A stretch of DNA of 64,000 nucleotides, from positions 1-64,000 of the forward strand of contig JAFLBL010000009.1 of the NCBI GenBank assembly GCA_017303855.1. Reading direction: 5' to 3'. This document shows, piece by piece, positions 17,594-25,907 of this stretch. The stretch comes from Chitinophagales bacterium (GTDB lineage Bacteria > Bacteroidota > Bacteroidia > Chitinophagales > Chitinophagaceae). The notes beneath the pieces are model-generated. The model ran no database searches and was not told the DNA's origin. It saw only the letters and a list, made by a program, of their open reading frames with translations. Each line of letters opens with the position of its first letter. The stretch's first letter is position 1. Position numbers and translations under genes: made by a program.

Positions 17594-18682
17594 TTAACTA
17601 TCAAGCACTTTCTTCTGGTGATTGATACTCTCCATGTGAACTGCATCCAGGTATTTGGTGATAAACTCCTTACTCAGCCCGATCTTCTCCCCTTTTACCG
17701 AAGCCCGCTCGATAATCTCGTTCCAGCGACCTGTCTGCAGAATGGTGATATTGTTATCTTTCTTATACTGACCAATCTGTTCGGCAATTTTCATCCGCTG
17801 TCCAAGTATCTGCATCAGTTCATCATCGAGGTGATTGATTTTCTGACGAAGTGCTTCGAGCGCCGCGTGATATTCATCTGAATTCACATCCTCTTTCCGC
17901 CAGATGATACTATCCAGCATGGCTGCCAGTTGTTCCGGTGTCACCTGTTGCTTGGCATCACTCCAGGCGTTATCCGGATCAATATGACTTTCAATCATCA
18001 GTCCGTCATAATCCAGGTCGATTGCCCGTTGCATCACATCCAGCAGAATATCGCGGCGACCGCAAATATGTGAAGGATCGTTTATCAGGGGCATACCCGG
18101 GTATTTCAATTTCATATCAATAGCCAGATGCCACATCGGCGCATTTCTGTATTCGGAATTGCCATAGGAACTGAATCCCCGGTGAATGAGGCCTATTTGT
18201 TTTACCCCCGCCCGGGCCACCCGCTCAACGGCTCCGCCCCATAATTCAAGATCGGGATTAATCGGATTCTTAATCATCACGGGCACATCTACTCCACGCA
18301 GTGCATCTGCAACTTCCTGCACGCTGAACGGATTCACGGTTGTCCGCGCACCGATCCACAATACATCCACATCAAACGTGAGGGCATCCTGAACCTGTTT
18401 ACCGGTTGCCACTTCCACGGTGGTAGGCAGACCGGTTATTTTTTTTGACTGTTGCAGCCAGGGAAGTCCCTTTGCACCGATTCCTTCAAACATACCCGGC
18501 TTGGTACGGGGTTTCCAGATACCGGCGCGGAGCATATCCACTTTACCGGTGGCGGCCAGACGTTGGGCCGTTGCGATCACCTGCTCCTCCGTTTCTGCAC
18601 TGCAGGGACCGCTGATGATCAGCGGACGTTTATTCCAGGCGGCTTGAACTGTTTCGTTGTGTGTTTGTTCTGTAGTTTGCAT
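17594..18682 (-). CDS. Bifunctional DAHP synthase / chorismate mutase
   Basis: A 362-residue fusion. Residues about 1-260 are a KdsA-like (type I-beta) DAHP synthase, condensing PEP and erythrose-4-phosphate (ISGPCSAETEEQV, RAGIWKPRTKPGMFEG, NDPSHICGRRD). Residues about 270-362 are an AroQ chorismate mutase helix bundle (LRQKINHLDDELMQILGQRMKIAEQIGQYKK). The mutase domain may also act in feedback control, as in similar fusions. A TAATTTTG box 4 nt before the ATG suggests an internal, possibly leaderless, promoter inside the operon. Confidence 0.95.
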   Translation of the reverse strand: MQTTEQTHNETVQAAWNKRPLIISGPCSAETEEQVIATAQRLAATGKVDMLRAGIWKPRTKPGMFEGIGAKGLPWLQQSKKITGLPTTVEVATGKQVQDALTFDVDVLWIGARTTVNPFSVQEVADALRGVDVPVMIKNPINPDLELWGGAVERVARAGVKQIGLIHRGFSSYGNSEYRNAPMWHLAIDMKLKYPGMPLINDPSHICGRRDILLDVMQRAIDLDYDGLMIESHIDPDNAWSDAKQQVTPEQLAAMLDSIIWRKEDVNSDEYHAALEALRQKINHLDDELMQILGQRMKIAEQIGQYKKDNNITILQTGRWNEIIERASVKGEKIGLSKEFITKYLDAVHMESINHQKKVLDS

Positions 18683-18686
18683 GTTA

Positions 18687-18694
18687 CAAAATTA
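18687..18694 (-). promoter_or_regulatory. Internal -7 element before the DAHP synthase gene
   Basis: TAATTTTG on the minus strand, a perfect TAnnTTTG, lies 4 nt before the ATG at 18682. With a transcription start about 5-7 nt past the box, the mRNA would begin at or next to the start codon. Confidence 0.6.
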
Positions 18695-18747
18695 ATGCCT
18701 CCGGTCCCACAGGATATCACAGAAGCGTTTTATTTATTGAATGTTGG

Positions 18748-19602
18748 TTATTTAATAATTCTCCTGATTTTATTCGCGTCTTCAATCAAAGTCCGCAGTT
18801 CCCCGGTTTTATCATCCCGGATACAGTCGCGGAACTTTTTCAATTGTTCAATATGTTCATTCAGTACATCCAGAATATTCACTTTATTCTGCAGAAAAAT
18901 CGGCACCCACATGGCCGGATTACTCTTGGCCAGCCGTACCGTACTTTCAAAACCTGCAGAGGCCAGTTCAAAAATGGCATTCTCCTCTTTTTCTTTTTGC
19001 AAAACGGTATTGGCCAGGGCAAAAGAAGTGATATGGGAAATATGACTTACATAGGCTGCGTGCAGGTCATGCGCCTGTGCGTCCATTTCAAGTTGCCGCA
19101 TCCCTATTTTACCAAACATATGCCGGACCCATCCGAGTACATCAGGATCCGTTTGTGCTGCGTTACAAATAATCACGGCTTTGTTTTCATAAGCCCCCTT
19201 TACCGCAGCGGCTGGTCCACTGTATTCAGTACCCCACATCGGGTGTGTGGCACAGAAACGCCCTCTTTTCGGGTGATCCTTTATCACATCCACCAGCAGG
19301 GATTTGGTAGACCCCAGGTCCACTACCATCTGCCGGTCAATTTTGTCCATCACTGCCGGCAATAATGATACCATGTTATCCACCGGAATGGACAACACCA
19401 CCACATCCGATGCGGCAATGGCTTCATCCAGTGACATGATCTCGTCCACCAGTTCCAGTTGCATTGCTTTTTCCGCATGCTCCGGATTGTTGTCCACACC
19501 GATCAGCCGGGAAGAAAGTTTTTTTTCATGCAGCTGAATCGCAAGTGAACCACCGATCAGGCCAACACCAACGATGGCTATTTTTTTCCGTTCCATGTTC
19601 AT
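18748..19602 (-). CDS. tyrA: Prephenate dehydrogenase
   Basis: NAD(P)-dependent oxidative decarboxylation of prephenate to 4-hydroxyphenylpyruvate, for tyrosine. 284 residues. The Rossmann motif GVGLIGGSLAIQL is at the N-terminus, with STKSLLVDVI and ATHPMWGTEYSGPAAA in the middle. There is no ACT domain. The ATG overlaps the stop of the aminotransferase gene as ATGA, so translation is coupled. Confidence 0.93.
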   Translation of the reverse strand: MNMERKKIAIVGVGLIGGSLAIQLHEKKLSSRLIGVDNNPEHAEKAMQLELVDEIMSLDEAIAASDVVVLSIPVDNMVSLLPAVMDKIDRQMVVDLGSTKSLLVDVIKDHPKRGRFCATHPMWGTEYSGPAAAVKGAYENKAVIICNAAQTDPDVLGWVRHMFGKIGMRQLEMDAQAHDLHAAYVSHISHITSFALANTVLQKEKEENAIFELASAGFESTVRLAKSNPAMWVPIFLQNKVNILDVLNEHIEQLKKFRDCIRDDKTGELRTLIEDANKIRRIIK

Positions 19603-20768
19603 TTTCCCATTTGAATTTTTGATTCCTGTATGCGCCTGATAGCCGTTTCAAATTTTTCCACCGGGGCACATAAACTAACACGTATATATTTTTCTCCCCC
19701 TTTACCGAAAATAGCTCCGGGCGTAATAAACACATCTGCACCATACAATACTTCATCACTCACGGCATAGCCATCCGTATACCCGTCCGGGATCCGGGCC
19801 CAGAGAAACAGGCCGGCTTGATGCCGTGAAAATGTACATCCCAGCAACTGCAGTAATTCCGTCGCTTTTTCCTGGCGCTGACGATAAACTGCGTTTACTT
19901 CCTCCTGCCATTCCTTCCCCAACGACAGTGCCTTTGCAGCGGCCAGTTGTAAGGGCAGAAACATCCCACTGTCCATATTGCTTTTAAAACGCAGTACTTC
20001 TTCGATTCTCTCCTTTGCCCCGCACAACATTCCTATCCGCCAGCCTGCCATATTATGCGATTTACTGAGGGAGTTAAGCTCAACGGCTGTATCCATCGCA
20101 CCTTCCACCGCTAACAGACTCAGGGGTGTATCATTCAGTATAAAAGAATAGGGATTATCATGCACGATCAGGATATGGTGCTTTTTCCCAAATGCCACCA
20201 GTTTTTCAAAGAGCCCGGCCGTGGGTAATTGCCCGGTAGGCATCTGCGGATAATTCACAAACATCAGTTTCACCTTCTTCAAGCTTTTTTTCTCCAGCTT
20301 TTCAAAGTCCGGTTCGTAATTATTTTTTTCTTTCAGCGTAAAGTAAACGGGTTTTCCACCTGCCAGCTTTACCGCGCTGGTATATGTGGGATAGCCCGGA
20401 TCAGGCAACAGTACTTCATCGCCTTTATTCAGATAAGTCATACAAATATGCATGATCCCTTCCTTGCTGCCCATCAGTGGCAATACCTCCGTATCCGGAT
20501 GCAGGGTTACCTGGTACCATCGCTGATACCATTCACTGATGGCATTCCGCAGTACAGCGGCTCCTTTATACGACTGATAAGCATGCACATCCGCTCTTTT
20601 ACTTTCTTCCTGCAATACGTTAATTACATCGGGATGTGGCGGCAGATCCGGACTTCCAATTCCCAGGTTAATGATGCTCTTCCCTTGTTTATTCAGTCCG
20701 TCGATCTCCCGCAGCTTCTGCGAAAAATAATACTCCCCGATTCCGTCCAGTCTTTTTGCCACTTTCAT
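19599..20768 (-). CDS. Class I/II PLP-dependent aminotransferase, probably aromatic
   Basis: A 389-residue fold-type I aminotransferase. It shows INLGIGSPDLPPHPDVI, the NYPQMPTGQLPT segment (a variant of NPxNPTG), and the PLP lysine in SLSKSHNMAGWRIG. Between pheA and tyrA it most likely transaminates phenylpyruvate and hydroxyphenylpyruvate; a diaminopimelate-type activity cannot be excluded from sequence. The ATG at 20768 is used because the longer frame begins with TTG. It overlaps tyrA by 4 nt. Confidence 0.88.
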   Translation of the reverse strand: MKVAKRLDGIGEYYFSQKLREIDGLNKQGKSIINLGIGSPDLPPHPDVINVLQEESKRADVHAYQSYKGAAVLRNAISEWYQRWYQVTLHPDTEVLPLMGSKEGIMHICMTYLNKGDEVLLPDPGYPTYTSAVKLAGGKPVYFTLKEKNNYEPDFEKLEKKSLKKVKLMFVNYPQMPTGQLPTAGLFEKLVAFGKKHHILIVHDNPYSFILNDTPLSLLAVEGAMDTAVELNSLSKSHNMAGWRIGMLCGAKERIEEVLRFKSNMDSGMFLPLQLAAAKALSLGKEWQEEVNAVYRQRQEKATELLQLLGCTFSRHQAGLFLWARIPDGYTDGYAVSDEVLYGADVFITPGAIFGKGGEKYIRVSLCAPVEKFETAIRRIQESKIQMGK

Positions 20769-20787
20769 AATGATGCCATTTGTCAAT

Positions 20788-20822
20788 TATTGTACATTGA
20801 ACTTTGAGCAATGAACTTTGAG
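20788..20822. repeat. Heptamer array between pheA and the aminotransferase gene
   Basis: Five contiguous 7-nt units on the plus strand: TATTGTA, CATTGAA, CTTTGAG, CAATGAA, CTTTGAG. From 20848 to 20882, up to the pheA stop, the sequence keeps a looser 7-nt rhythm (TGTTCAA, CGTTCAT, TTATCAA, ATTCATT). The same unit family occurs before aroB at 17481. Confidence 0.65.
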
Positions 20823-20883
20823 TGTTTTATCTTCTTTATAGTCCTATGTTCAACGTTCATTTATCAAATTCATTTCTTAAAAA

Positions 20884-21714
20884 CTATTTCCACAGTCCAC
20901 GTTTATACACACCATATACCTTTACAGCTTCCGTAAGCGGTTCAATTTCCTTCAGCACTTTTGCGAATTGTTCCTGCTGATCAAATTCCATATCTGCATG
21001 AAAAGCGTATTTGAAATCAGTACCGGGTATAGGGAAACTCTGCAGTTTGCTGAGATTGATACCGGCCCCGGCGATACGGGATAACACTTTTACCAGGCTC
21101 CCTTTGGAATGATCGGTGTGAAAGGTAAGCGATGCTTTGTCAGCATCCGTCACGGGCAATACGGTATCCTCGCGTTCGAGCATCAGGAAGCGGGTATAGT
21201 TGTTCTTCATGGTATGAATATTGGGCGCCGCCACTTCAAGATTGTACAGTTCAGCGGCAAGACGGCTGGCAATAGCGGCCACATGTTTGCTTTTATGCTG
21301 ATGCACCTGTCTGGCGCTGAGTGCCGTATCATCTGTTTCCACCAGTTTCCATTTGTATTTATCCAGGAAACCATAACATTGCTGAAGTGCCATTGTGTGT
21401 GAATGTACTTCCTTAATATCTTCCAGTTGCACACCCGGATTAACCAGCAGGTGCTGTCGTATCTGCAGGTAGATCTCTCCCGTAATTTTAAGATTACTTT
21501 TCTGCAACAGGTTATAATTGGGAAGAATGCTGCCGGCAATGGAATTCTCAATCGCCATAACGGCGCCTTCACTTTCTTTTTTATTCGATGCCACGCGTAT
21601 CACATCGCGGAAAGTGGCACAAGGTATCACCTCCACTTTTTTCCCGTGAAATAACTGTGCAGCCACCTGGTGAAAACTGCCCTCATACCCCTGTATCGAA
21701 ACCCGTTTACGCAT
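20884..21714 (-). CDS. pheA: Prephenate dehydratase
   Basis: Converts prephenate to phenylpyruvate; 276 residues. The catalytic part (about 1-180) has GYEGSFHQVAA, NSIAGSILPNYNLL and the NNYTRFLML motif. A C-terminal ACT domain (about 190-272, SLVKVLSRIAGAGINLSKLQSFPI) should bind phenylalanine for feedback inhibition. There is no fused mutase, which fits the mutase domain being on the DAHP synthase. It is the first gene of the aromatic operon. Confidence 0.95.
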   Translation of the reverse strand: MRKRVSIQGYEGSFHQVAAQLFHGKKVEVIPCATFRDVIRVASNKKESEGAVMAIENSIAGSILPNYNLLQKSNLKITGEIYLQIRQHLLVNPGVQLEDIKEVHSHTMALQQCYGFLDKYKWKLVETDDTALSARQVHQHKSKHVAAIASRLAAELYNLEVAAPNIHTMKNNYTRFLMLEREDTVLPVTDADKASLTFHTDHSKGSLVKVLSRIAGAGINLSKLQSFPIPGTDFKYAFHADMEFDQQEQFAKVLKEIEPLTEAVKVYGVYKRGLWK

Positions 21715-21798
21715 ACGCTTAAAATTTTTTCACTTTTTACTTTTCTGATTCTGTTATCCCCGATACCACTATTGATACAGCTGGAGAAATCATAAAAA

Positions 21799-21822
21799 AA
21801 TCCCGGCCGTTTGGCCGGGATT
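21799..21822 (-). terminator. Intrinsic terminator downstream of the DEAD-box helicase
   Basis: A 10-bp stem, AATCCCGGCC / GGCCGGGATT, with loop GTTT. On the minus strand it is followed by seven T residues. It lies 165 nt past the helicase stop and upstream of pheA, insulating the aromatic operon. Confidence 0.8.
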
Positions 21823-21986
21823 CTTTATGTTGATGTTTCTTAGTTGTTCAGTTTGTTTTCAACAAAAGCGTTCCCGGCCTCTTTGTAAAAAAGAAGTAAT
21901 AAAAATAAAATCCAAAAATCGCTTTCAATGATGTCATGAAACAAATGTAGTTATTAGAGTCATTCAAACCAACAACCCGTGTTAAA

Positions 21987-23663
21987 TTATTTTCCGCGTC
22001 CGCCGCTTTCCGCATCATTCATGCGGATTTTACGGCCCCGGTAATTCTTTCCATCAATCGCTTTTATCATTTTCTTTGCAGCACCGGCTTCTATTTCCAC
22101 CCAACTGTTCATTTCTTTCATATCGATACGGCCGAGTACGTCTTTTTTCAGATCACTCATGTCCAATATGAACTGCAGGAAGCTTGCTTTATAAAACCCG
22201 TCTTTCGTCCCCAGGTTTACGAACAGTCGTTGATAAGATCCGCCACCGCCAAACTTTCTTCCTTGTGTATCCCGTTGTTCAAACCTGGAAGCACCGCGAA
22301 CGCCGCTTTCACCACGGTCTCCTTTTTTCCCGCCGTCGCGCAAATTCAGATCTGCAGCGTTTTCATAATACTTCAGGAACCGGTCAAATTCAAGGGCTGC
22401 CACCCGTTGCAGGATCTCTTCTTTCTCCACCGCTGCAAATTTTTCCCGGAGTACGGGCAGGTAGGTTTCATATTCCCCGTGACTGATATCCGCACCCAGC
22501 ATCTTATCAATAAAGGAGAAAAACTGCTTGCGGCAAACATCTTTACCGCTGGGGATATCCATTTTATGGACTTTGGTTTTAACCAGTTTTTCGATCTGGC
22601 GCAGGCGGTATGATTCCTTAGGCGTAACGATTGAAACAGAAATTCCGCTTTTACCCGCACGGCCGGTACGGCCGCTCCTGTGCGTGTATACCTCTACGTC
22701 ATCGGGTAACTCATAATTGATCACATGGGTAATTCCCTGCACATCAATACCCCGGGCTGCCACATCCGTGGCAACCAGGAGCTTCACGCTTTTATCGCGG
22801 AAAAGCCCCATCACCTTATCCCGTTGCTGCTGGGTCAGGTCACCATGAATGGCGTCAATATCATATCCCTCACGGGTCAGTTTTTCCGCAATGTCCTGTG
22901 TATCCGCTTTGGTACGCGCGAATACGATACCATAAATACCCGGATTAAAATCAATTATCCGTTTCAGCACTTCATACCGGTTATGGTGCTGGGTGGCATA
23001 GTACTGGTGATCAATATTGGCATTCCCTTCATTCACTTTCCCGATGGTGATTTCAAACGGTTTGTCCATATACCGTTTACTCACCTGCCTGATTTCCGGT
23101 GGCATGGTAGCACTGAACAACCAGGTACTTTGCCGGTTCGGGGTATTTTTCAGGATAAACTCGATATCCTCCTTGAATCCCATGTTCAGCATTTCATCGG
23201 CTTCATCCAGTACCACATAATGAATCTGTTCCAGGTTGATGGCTTTCCGTTCAATCAGGTCGATCAGTCGGCCGGGGGTAGCCACCACGATATGCGTACC
23301 GCGCTTCAGGTCTCGGATCTGCATACTGATGGATGTACCACCATATACAGCGGTAACCGATACCGGGGCTTTTTTATTTTTGAATTTCTCCAGGTCACTG
23401 GTGATCTGCAGACAAAGTTCACGTGTCGGACAAACAATCAGTGCCTGCGGGAAACGGTCTTCTTTTTTAATTAATTGCAGCAGGGGGAGCCCAAATGCTG
23501 CTGTCTTACCGGTACCGGTCTGAGCCAGCCCGATAAAATCCTTGGTGCCCTGAAGCAGGACCGGAATGGCCTTTTCCTGGATCGGGGTGGGTTGGGTAAA
23601 TCCGAGGGTTTCGATAGACTGTAACAGTCCTTCCTCAATACCCAGTTCTTGAAATTTGTTCAC
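21987..23663 (-). CDS. DEAD-box RNA helicase with DbpA-type RNA-binding domain
   Basis: A 558-residue ATP-dependent RNA helicase of the DeaD/CsdA type. All core motifs are present: Q motif (FTQPTPIQEKAIP), AQTGTGKTAAF, PTRELCLQ, TPGRLID, DEAD, SAT, and HRSGRTGRAG. A Gly/Arg/Asp-rich linker follows, then a C-terminal DbpA-like RNA-binding domain with the typical ending (KNYRGRKIRMNDAE). Its likely role is ribosome assembly or cold adaptation. The start codon is GTG. Confidence 0.93.
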   Translation of the reverse strand: MNKFQELGIEEGLLQSIETLGFTQPTPIQEKAIPVLLQGTKDFIGLAQTGTGKTAAFGLPLLQLIKKEDRFPQALIVCPTRELCLQITSDLEKFKNKKAPVSVTAVYGGTSISMQIRDLKRGTHIVVATPGRLIDLIERKAINLEQIHYVVLDEADEMLNMGFKEDIEFILKNTPNRQSTWLFSATMPPEIRQVSKRYMDKPFEITIGKVNEGNANIDHQYYATQHHNRYEVLKRIIDFNPGIYGIVFARTKADTQDIAEKLTREGYDIDAIHGDLTQQQRDKVMGLFRDKSVKLLVATDVAARGIDVQGITHVINYELPDDVEVYTHRSGRTGRAGKSGISVSIVTPKESYRLRQIEKLVKTKVHKMDIPSGKDVCRKQFFSFIDKMLGADISHGEYETYLPVLREKFAAVEKEEILQRVAALEFDRFLKYYENAADLNLRDGGKKGDRGESGVRGASRFEQRDTQGRKFGGGGSYQRLFVNLGTKDGFYKASFLQFILDMSDLKKDVLGRIDMKEMNSWVEIEAGAAKKMIKAIDGKNYRGRKIRMNDAESGGRGK

Positions 23664-23692
23664 TTGTAAATATTAGATGTATAAATAAAACG

Positions 23693-23700
23693 CAAAGGTA
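23693..23700 (-). promoter_or_regulatory. -7 promoter element for the DEAD-box helicase
   Basis: TACCTTTG on the minus strand, a perfect TAnnTTTG, is 29 nt upstream of the GTG start at 23663. Confidence 0.65.
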
Positions 23701-23760
23701 GGTTTTCAGGGTGGGATACCGGAAATACCGTAGAATCACGGCTTTGGGTCAGAAAAAAGA

Positions 23761-23790
23761 AAAGCCGCCCCGTAGTGCGGGACGGCCTTT
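23761..23790 (-). terminator. Terminator of the small lipoprotein gene
   Basis: A G/C-rich imperfect stem (AAAGCCGCCCCG against CGGGACGGCCTTT) with a 4-5 nt loop. On the minus strand it is followed by TTTTCTTTTTT. It starts 21 nt past the stop codon. Confidence 0.75.
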
Positions 23791-23811
23791 AGCGATTTGC
23801 CTGCTAAGAAA

Positions 23812-24027
23812 TTACTTCTTAGTAGTATCAGCAACTGCAGTTGTGTCAGCAGCTTTAGTTGTATCAGCAGCAGCAGCTTTAGCCAGTGAATCGGCAGTAG
23901 CAGCAGCTTTAGCGATAGAATCTTTGATAGCTGTAGAATCAGCACCTTCTTTAGATTCAGAACTGTTGTTACAAGCTACTACAGTAGCAGCGATGAATGC
24001 AATTGCAAAGAATTTCTTCATTTTCAA
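23812..24027 (-). CDS. Small Ala/Asp/Thr-rich lipoprotein
   Basis: A 71-residue predicted lipoprotein. The signal peptide MKMKKFFAIAFIAATVVAC ends in a lipobox; the cysteine at residue 19 is followed by NNSSES, which favours membrane anchoring. The rest is low complexity, built from repeats such as ADSLAKAA and ADTT, probably disordered or helical like small Lpp-type tethers. No enzymatic motif. It has its own terminator; no clear promoter was found. Function unknown. Confidence 0.8.
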   Translation of the reverse strand: MKMKKFFAIAFIAATVVACNNSSESKEGADSTAIKDSIAKAAATADSLAKAAAADTTKAADTTAVADTTKK

Positions 24028-24160
24028 TGATTTTTTGTTTTGTATGAAATATTTCGCTTTTTATACCAGAATCAGGAAAAGGTAACCCGGTTTTTTTAAA
24101 ATTTTTTTTTAGGGTGGCAAAGGGTTACTATTTTTAAAAAACCGTATTAAATAAGGGAAT

Positions 24161-24736
24161 GTGAAACAAGAGATTAACGAAAGGGAATTGCTGCAAGGAT
24201 TGGCCGTAAACGACAAAAAAGCCGTTGAATCGATCTATAAGGAGAACTATAACATGGTTCAGTCCTTGATAATCAATAACAACGGCTCTGCAGATGATGC
24301 TAAAGACATATTCCAGGAAGCGATGATTGTGTTGTACGAGAAAGTGCGTTCCGGCTCTTTTGAATTGAATTGCCTGATTAAAACGTATCTGTACTCTGTT
24401 TGTAAAAGACTATGGCTCAAAAGATTACAACATATGAGCCGATATGCCCCTCCTATTGAAGACCCGGAATCCACTGTATCTGTTGATGATGAACTGGAAG
24501 AACATGAAAAGAGAGACGCGGAGTTTGAAATGATGAATAAAGCCATCAGCAGCCTGGGAGAACCCTGCAAAAGTTTACTGGAAGCCTATTATTTGCAGAA
24601 ACAGAATATGCAGGTTATTGCGGCCAGTTTTGGATACACCAATTCAGACAATGCAAAAAACCAGAAGTATAAATGCCTGATGAGATTGAAGAAAATATTT
24701 TTTGCGCATTATAAAAACGAAAACGGAAATGGGTGA
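24161..24736 (+). CDS. ECF-type RNA polymerase sigma factor
   Basis: A 191-residue sigma-70 family protein. Region 2 is at about 25-95 (SADDAKDIFQEAMIVLYEKV, then YLYSVCKRLWLKRL). Region 4 is at about 130-185 (PCKSLLEAYYLQKQNMQVIAASFGY, then KNQKYKCLMRLKKIF). There is no region 1 or 3. The start is GTG at 24161. The stop overlaps the next gene by 8 nt (ATGGGTGA), so the two are translationally coupled. The partner is a membrane protein with a cytoplasmic N-terminus in the position of an anti-sigma factor. Confidence 0.9.
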   Translation: MKQEINERELLQGLAVNDKKAVESIYKENYNMVQSLIINNNGSADDAKDIFQEAMIVLYEKVRSGSFELNCLIKTYLYSVCKRLWLKRLQHMSRYAPPIEDPESTVSVDDELEEHEKRDAEFEMMNKAISSLGEPCKSLLEAYYLQKQNMQVIAASFGYTNSDNAKNQKYKCLMRLKKIFFAHYKNENGNG

Positions 24737-25832
24737 TATTAAAGTACTGGAGGCGGTGGAACGCTATATCCGTGGGGAGATGAATCCTGACGAACGTTTG
24801 CATTTCGAAAACCTCCGGAAATCCAACGGGGAAATAGATCAGCTGGTGGTGGAACATACACTTTTCCTTCAGCAAATGAACCGGTTCGGCGAATGGAAAA
24901 AATTCCGTTCCTCTTTACAGGAAGTTCATACTGACCTGACAGAACAGGGAAAAATCAACTCTGCCCGCCTGACCGGCAAAGCTAAAGTGGTCTATCTCTG
25001 GAAACGGTACAAACGCGTGGCCGCGATTGCCGCATCCATTGCCGGTATCACAACCCTGACCATCAGTGCGCTTGTATGGACCATTACCCCGAAAACAGCG
25101 ACTGACGAACTGCAACAATTAAAAGGCAAGATCAACAGCATCGAACATACCACCAAGGAACAGGGCAAGGAGATCAACAACGTAAAGAATAAGATCAGCC
25201 ACACGGACAATACCATTACTTATACCACCGGAGGTACCGGTTTTATTATTGATACCAAGGGCTACCTGGTCACCAACTACCATGTGGTGGAAGGGGCAAA
25301 AAACATAGCCGTACAGAACAGTCGCGGTGAATATACAGCACGCCTGGTATTTGCAGATTCCGAGAAAGACATCGCCATCCTGAAAATTGAAGATGAATCT
25401 TTCAAGCCCTATAATTCCATCCCCTATGCCATCAGCCGGTCCGAAGGTAAACTGGCTGAACCCATCTTTACCCTCGGTTATCCACGCAATGAAGTGGTTT
25501 ACGGCCAGGGTTACCTGAGTTCAAAAACAGGTTATAAAGGGGATACACTCAGCTGCCAGCTTGAACTGACCGCCAACCAGGGGAACAGCGGAAGCCCGAT
25601 CCTGAATAAAAAAGGAGAAGTCATCGGTATTCTGAATGGACGTCAGAAAAACGCGGAAGGATTCTCCTTTGCCATCCAGGGTAAACACATTTACAAAGTA
25701 CTCGAAGAACTTAAAAAAGACACCACTTACCAGCGGATCAAACTGAATTCCCGCTCTTCCATTGCCGGGCTGGACTTCCAGCAGCAGGTGGAAAAAGTAG
25801 AAGACTACGTGTACATGGTGAAAGTCAACTAA
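24729..25832 (+). CDS. Membrane-anchored trypsin-like serine protease with anti-sigma-like N-terminus
   Basis: A 367-residue protein starting at the ATG at 24729. Residues 1-95 are charged and predicted cytoplasmic (VERYIRGEMNPDERLHFENLR resembles the start of Bacteroidota anti-sigma factors). About 97-119 are one membrane segment. About 125-160 are polar and heptad-like. About 165-335 are a periplasmic S1/HtrA-like protease with His185 (NYHVVEG), Asp214 (KDIAIL) and Ser287 (NQGNSGSP). No PDZ domain is seen. The overlap with the sigma gene suggests it controls, or is controlled by, that factor; this is inference. It could also be just a co-regulated stress protease. Confidence 0.85.
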   Translation: MGDIKVLEAVERYIRGEMNPDERLHFENLRKSNGEIDQLVVEHTLFLQQMNRFGEWKKFRSSLQEVHTDLTEQGKINSARLTGKAKVVYLWKRYKRVAAIAASIAGITTLTISALVWTITPKTATDELQQLKGKINSIEHTTKEQGKEINNVKNKISHTDNTITYTTGGTGFIIDTKGYLVTNYHVVEGAKNIAVQNSRGEYTARLVFADSEKDIAILKIEDESFKPYNSIPYAISRSEGKLAEPIFTLGYPRNEVVYGQGYLSSKTGYKGDTLSCQLELTANQGNSGSPILNKKGEVIGILNGRQKNAEGFSFAIQGKHIYKVLEELKKDTTYQRIKLNSRSSIAGLDFQQQVEKVEDYVYMVKVN

Positions 25833-25858
25833 ACGAATTTACCCCTATAGAAAAAACA

Positions 25859-25886
25859 AAGGGCTGTATCATCCGATACAGCCCTT
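25859..25886. terminator. Bidirectional terminator between convergent genes
   Basis: A perfect 12-bp stem, AAGGGCTGTATC / GATACAGCCCTT, with loop ATCC. An A-run precedes it and T-rich sequence follows, so it can end transcription from both the protease gene and the nucleotidyltransferase gene. Confidence 0.85.
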
Positions 25887-25907
25887 ATTCTTTTCCGGTA
25901 AAATGCA

